In this document: positions 4,327-5,662 of the stretch, piece after piece
Layout of the letters: the number at the start of each line of letters is the position of its first letter
Numbering within the stretch: position 1 is the first letter of the stretch
Assembly: GCA_900548595.1 (NCBI GenBank)
Contig: URLB01000124.1
Location: 1-5,662 of the forward strand
Length of the DNA: 5,662 bases
DNA from: an uncultured Eubacteriales bacterium
GTDB taxonomy: Bacteria > Bacillota > Clostridia > Lachnospirales > Anaerotignaceae
Direction: 5' to 3'
Notes under the pieces: model-generated
The model's input: the letters and a program-made list of their open reading frames with translations, nothing else
Told to the model about the DNA's origin: nothing
Database searches by the model: none
Program-made: the position numbers and the translations under genes

Positions 4327-5484
4327 ATGGATAAAATAAAGGTTATGAGTGTTTTCGGAACAAGACCGGAAGCAATAAAAATGGCTCCGCTTGTCAAAGC
4401 GCTGGAAAAAGAAGAGCTGACGGAAAGCATAGTATGTGTAACGGCTCAGCATAGAGAAATGCTTGACCAGGTGCTGAACGATTTTAAAATAGTACCGGAT
4501 TATGACCTTAATATAATGAAGGCAGGGCAGACGCTTGAGGACATTACCGTTAGGGCGTTGACGGGTATAGGGGACGTTATAAGAAAAGAAAAACCCGATA
4601 TAGTTCTTGTTCACGGAGATACTTCAACTACATTTGCGGCGTCCCTTGCGGCTTACTACAATCAGACAAAAGTCGGGCATGTTGAAGCCGGATTGAGAAC
4701 TTATGACAAGTATCAGCCGTTCCCCGAGGAAATGAACAGAAGGCTTACAGGAGCTATGGCTGATCTTCATTTTTCGCCGACAAGCCTTGCAAGGGAAAAT
4801 CTTCTGAAAGAAAATATCGACAGAGACATAATTTTTATAACCGGAAATACGGCTATTGACGCATTGAAAACAACTATTGACAACGATTATGTTTTTACTG
4901 TGGAAGAACTTAATAAAATCGATTATAAAGCTAAAAGAGTTATAACCGTTACGGCTCACAGAAGGGAAAATCTCGGAGAGCCGCTTGAAAATATTTGCAA
5001 TGCGCTTAAAAAAATTATTGATAACTATGACGATGTAGAACTGGTATATGCCGTTCATAAAAATCCCGCGGTCTCCAATACGGTACACAGAATACTGGGA
5101 GGAAACGAGAGAATACATCTTCTTGATCCTCTGGATCTTAGAGATATGCATAATCTGATGAATAGGTCGTTTATGGTAATGACGGACTCGGGAGGACTTC
5201 AGGAGGAAGTTCCGTCAATGGGAAAACCTGTGCTTGTTTTGAGAAACGTTACCGAAAGACCGGAAGGCGTTGAAGCCGGAACGCTGAAACTTGCGGGAAC
5301 AGATACCGATACGGTTTACACAATGGCAAAGGAACTTCTTGAAAATAAAGAAGAATATATAAAAATGGCTGTAGCGAAAAATCCGTTCGGAGACGGAAAT
5401 GCCTCCGAAAGAATTGTAAACGCTATTTTATACAGTTTTGGTAAAATTTCCGAAAGACCCGAAGACTATATTACAAAGGAGTAA
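4327..5484 (+). CDS. wecB/mnaA: UDP-N-acetylglucosamine 2-epimerase (non-hydrolysing)
   Basis: This 385-residue protein interconverts UDP-GlcNAc and UDP-ManNAc in the cytoplasm, supplying ManNAc units for teichoic acid linkage units, capsule or other surface glycans. The family motifs are complete: GTRPEAIKMAP (11-21), HGDTST (96-101), GHVEAGLRT (117-125), FPEEMNRR (132-139), HRREN (211-215), TDSGGLQEE (286-294) and RNVTERPE (306-313). K18, D98, E120, E134 and H211 align with the catalytic or binding residues K15, D95, E117, E131 and H213 of E. coli WecB. Length is normal for the family. Hydrolysing epimerases (NeuC type) are less likely given these motifs. It has its own promoter after the upstream terminator. 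It is followed after 5 bases by a dihydrofolate reductase gene, so the two are probably co-transcribed. No glycosyltransferase or ManNAc dehydrogenase lies beside it, so the end product cannot be named. Confidence 0.96.
   Translation: MDKIKVMSVFGTRPEAIKMAPLVKALEKEELTESIVCVTAQHREMLDQVLNDFKIVPDYDLNIMKAGQTLEDITVRALTGIGDVIRKEKPDIVLVHGDTSTTFAASLAAYYNQTKVGHVEAGLRTYDKYQPFPEEMNRRLTGAMADLHFSPTSLARENLLKENIDRDIIFITGNTAIDALKTTIDNDYVFTVEELNKIDYKAKRVITVTAHRRENLGEPLENICNALKKIIDNYDDVELVYAVHKNPAVSNTVHRILGGNERIHLLDPLDLRDMHNLMNRSFMVMTDSGGLQEEVPSMGKPVLVLRNVTERPEGVEAGTLKLAGTDTDTVYTMAKELLENKEEYIKMAVAKNPFGDGNASERIVNAILYSFGKISERPEDYITKE
5475..5481 (+). promoter_or_regulatory. Ribosome binding site of folA, overlapping the end of the epimerase gene
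   Basis: AAAGGAG lies 8 bases before ATG 5490 and within the last codons of the epimerase gene, whose stop is at 5482-5484. This supports co-transcription and tight translation linkage. Confidence 0.8.
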
Positions 5485-5489
5485 AAAAT

Positions 5490-5662
5490 ATGAAGATGAT
5501 AGCCTCGGCAGACAATAACTGGGCTATAGGTTATAAAGGCAGCTTGCTTGCCCATGTATCCGCCGATATGAAATTTTTTAAGAGTAAAACTGTAGGCAAT
5601 GTTGTTATACTCGGCAGAAAAACTCTTATGACATTCCCGAACGGAAAACCGTTGAAAGACCG
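5490..5662 (+). CDS. folA: Dihydrofolate reductase, N-terminal part (cut by window end)
   Basis: The first 57 codons are present. Dihydrofolate reductase makes tetrahydrofolate from dihydrofolate with NADPH. SADNNWAIGYKG (6-17) is the first strand and the mobile loop. D26 is placed like the catalytic D27 of E. coli FolA. VVILGRKTL (38-46) is the NADPH-binding GRKT block, and FPNGKPLKD (49-57) continues in family style. The usual LPW before the acidic residue is LLA (19-21), so both the Pro and the Trp that line the active site are missing. From memory, many clostridial enzymes show a similar change (LLV), so this is probably a lineage feature rather than decay. The gene follows the epimerase by 5 bases. 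No thyA is visible in the window. Confidence 0.88.
   Translation, partial: MKMIASADNNWAIGYKGSLLAHVSADMKFFKSKTVGNVVILGRKTLMTFPNGKPLKD

Noticed and set aside
1..5662. CRISPR array, tRNA, rRNA or phage genes
   Set aside because: No regularly spaced repeats, tRNA-like folds, ribosomal RNA segments or phage protein motifs were seen.

Overview
The window looks like chromosomal DNA of an anaerobic, probably spore-forming member of the Clostridia (Lachnospiraceae-like). This rests on the A+T-rich sequence, heavy AGA/ATA/GGA codon use, strong AAGGAG-type ribosome sites, a clostridial-style Cys/Gly-rich small protein, and a candidate Re-citrate synthase gene coupled to an isocitrate dehydrogenase gene. 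The lineage is an inference; there is no rRNA or other phylogenetic marker.

Layout. Positions 1-129 (minus strand) hold the N-terminus of a subtilisin-like serine protease with no signal peptide. Across a divergent intergenic stretch lies a 63-residue Cys/Gly-rich protein (292-483) built from two near-identical units in which a short Trp-Ile-Leu block is bracketed by CGC triplets. A long imperfect hairpin (about 536-627) follows. Next is a 163-residue charged helical protein of unknown function (706-1197) that appears to contain a duplicated motif. It ends at a strong, perfectly palindromic terminator. A convergent 70-residue single-membrane-segment protein (1213-1425, minus) ends inside that palindrome.

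The central metabolic unit (1667-4227) is a two-gene operon with an ATGA stop/start overlap. The first gene is a DRE-TIM acyltransferase of the isopropylmalate/homocitrate/Re-citrate synthase group. The second is a decarboxylating dehydrogenase with an isocitrate-type substrate motif. Together they most plausibly make citrate from acetyl-CoA and oxaloacetate and then, after an aconitase encoded elsewhere, 2-oxoglutarate for glutamate synthesis. A promoter precedes the pair and a terminator follows it.

The last unit (4327 onward) is a UDP-GlcNAc 2-epimerase gene (wecB/mnaA type). A dihydrofolate reductase gene starts 5 bases after it, is cut by the window end, and has a divergent active-site loop.

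I see no CRISPR array, tRNA, rRNA, insertion sequence or phage gene. The least explained items are the two small membrane or Cys-rich proteins, the unknown 163-residue protein and the long hairpin. The metabolic part is best read as a specific assignment (Re-citrate synthase plus isocitrate dehydrogenase) that routine annotation would probably label as leucine biosynthesis.
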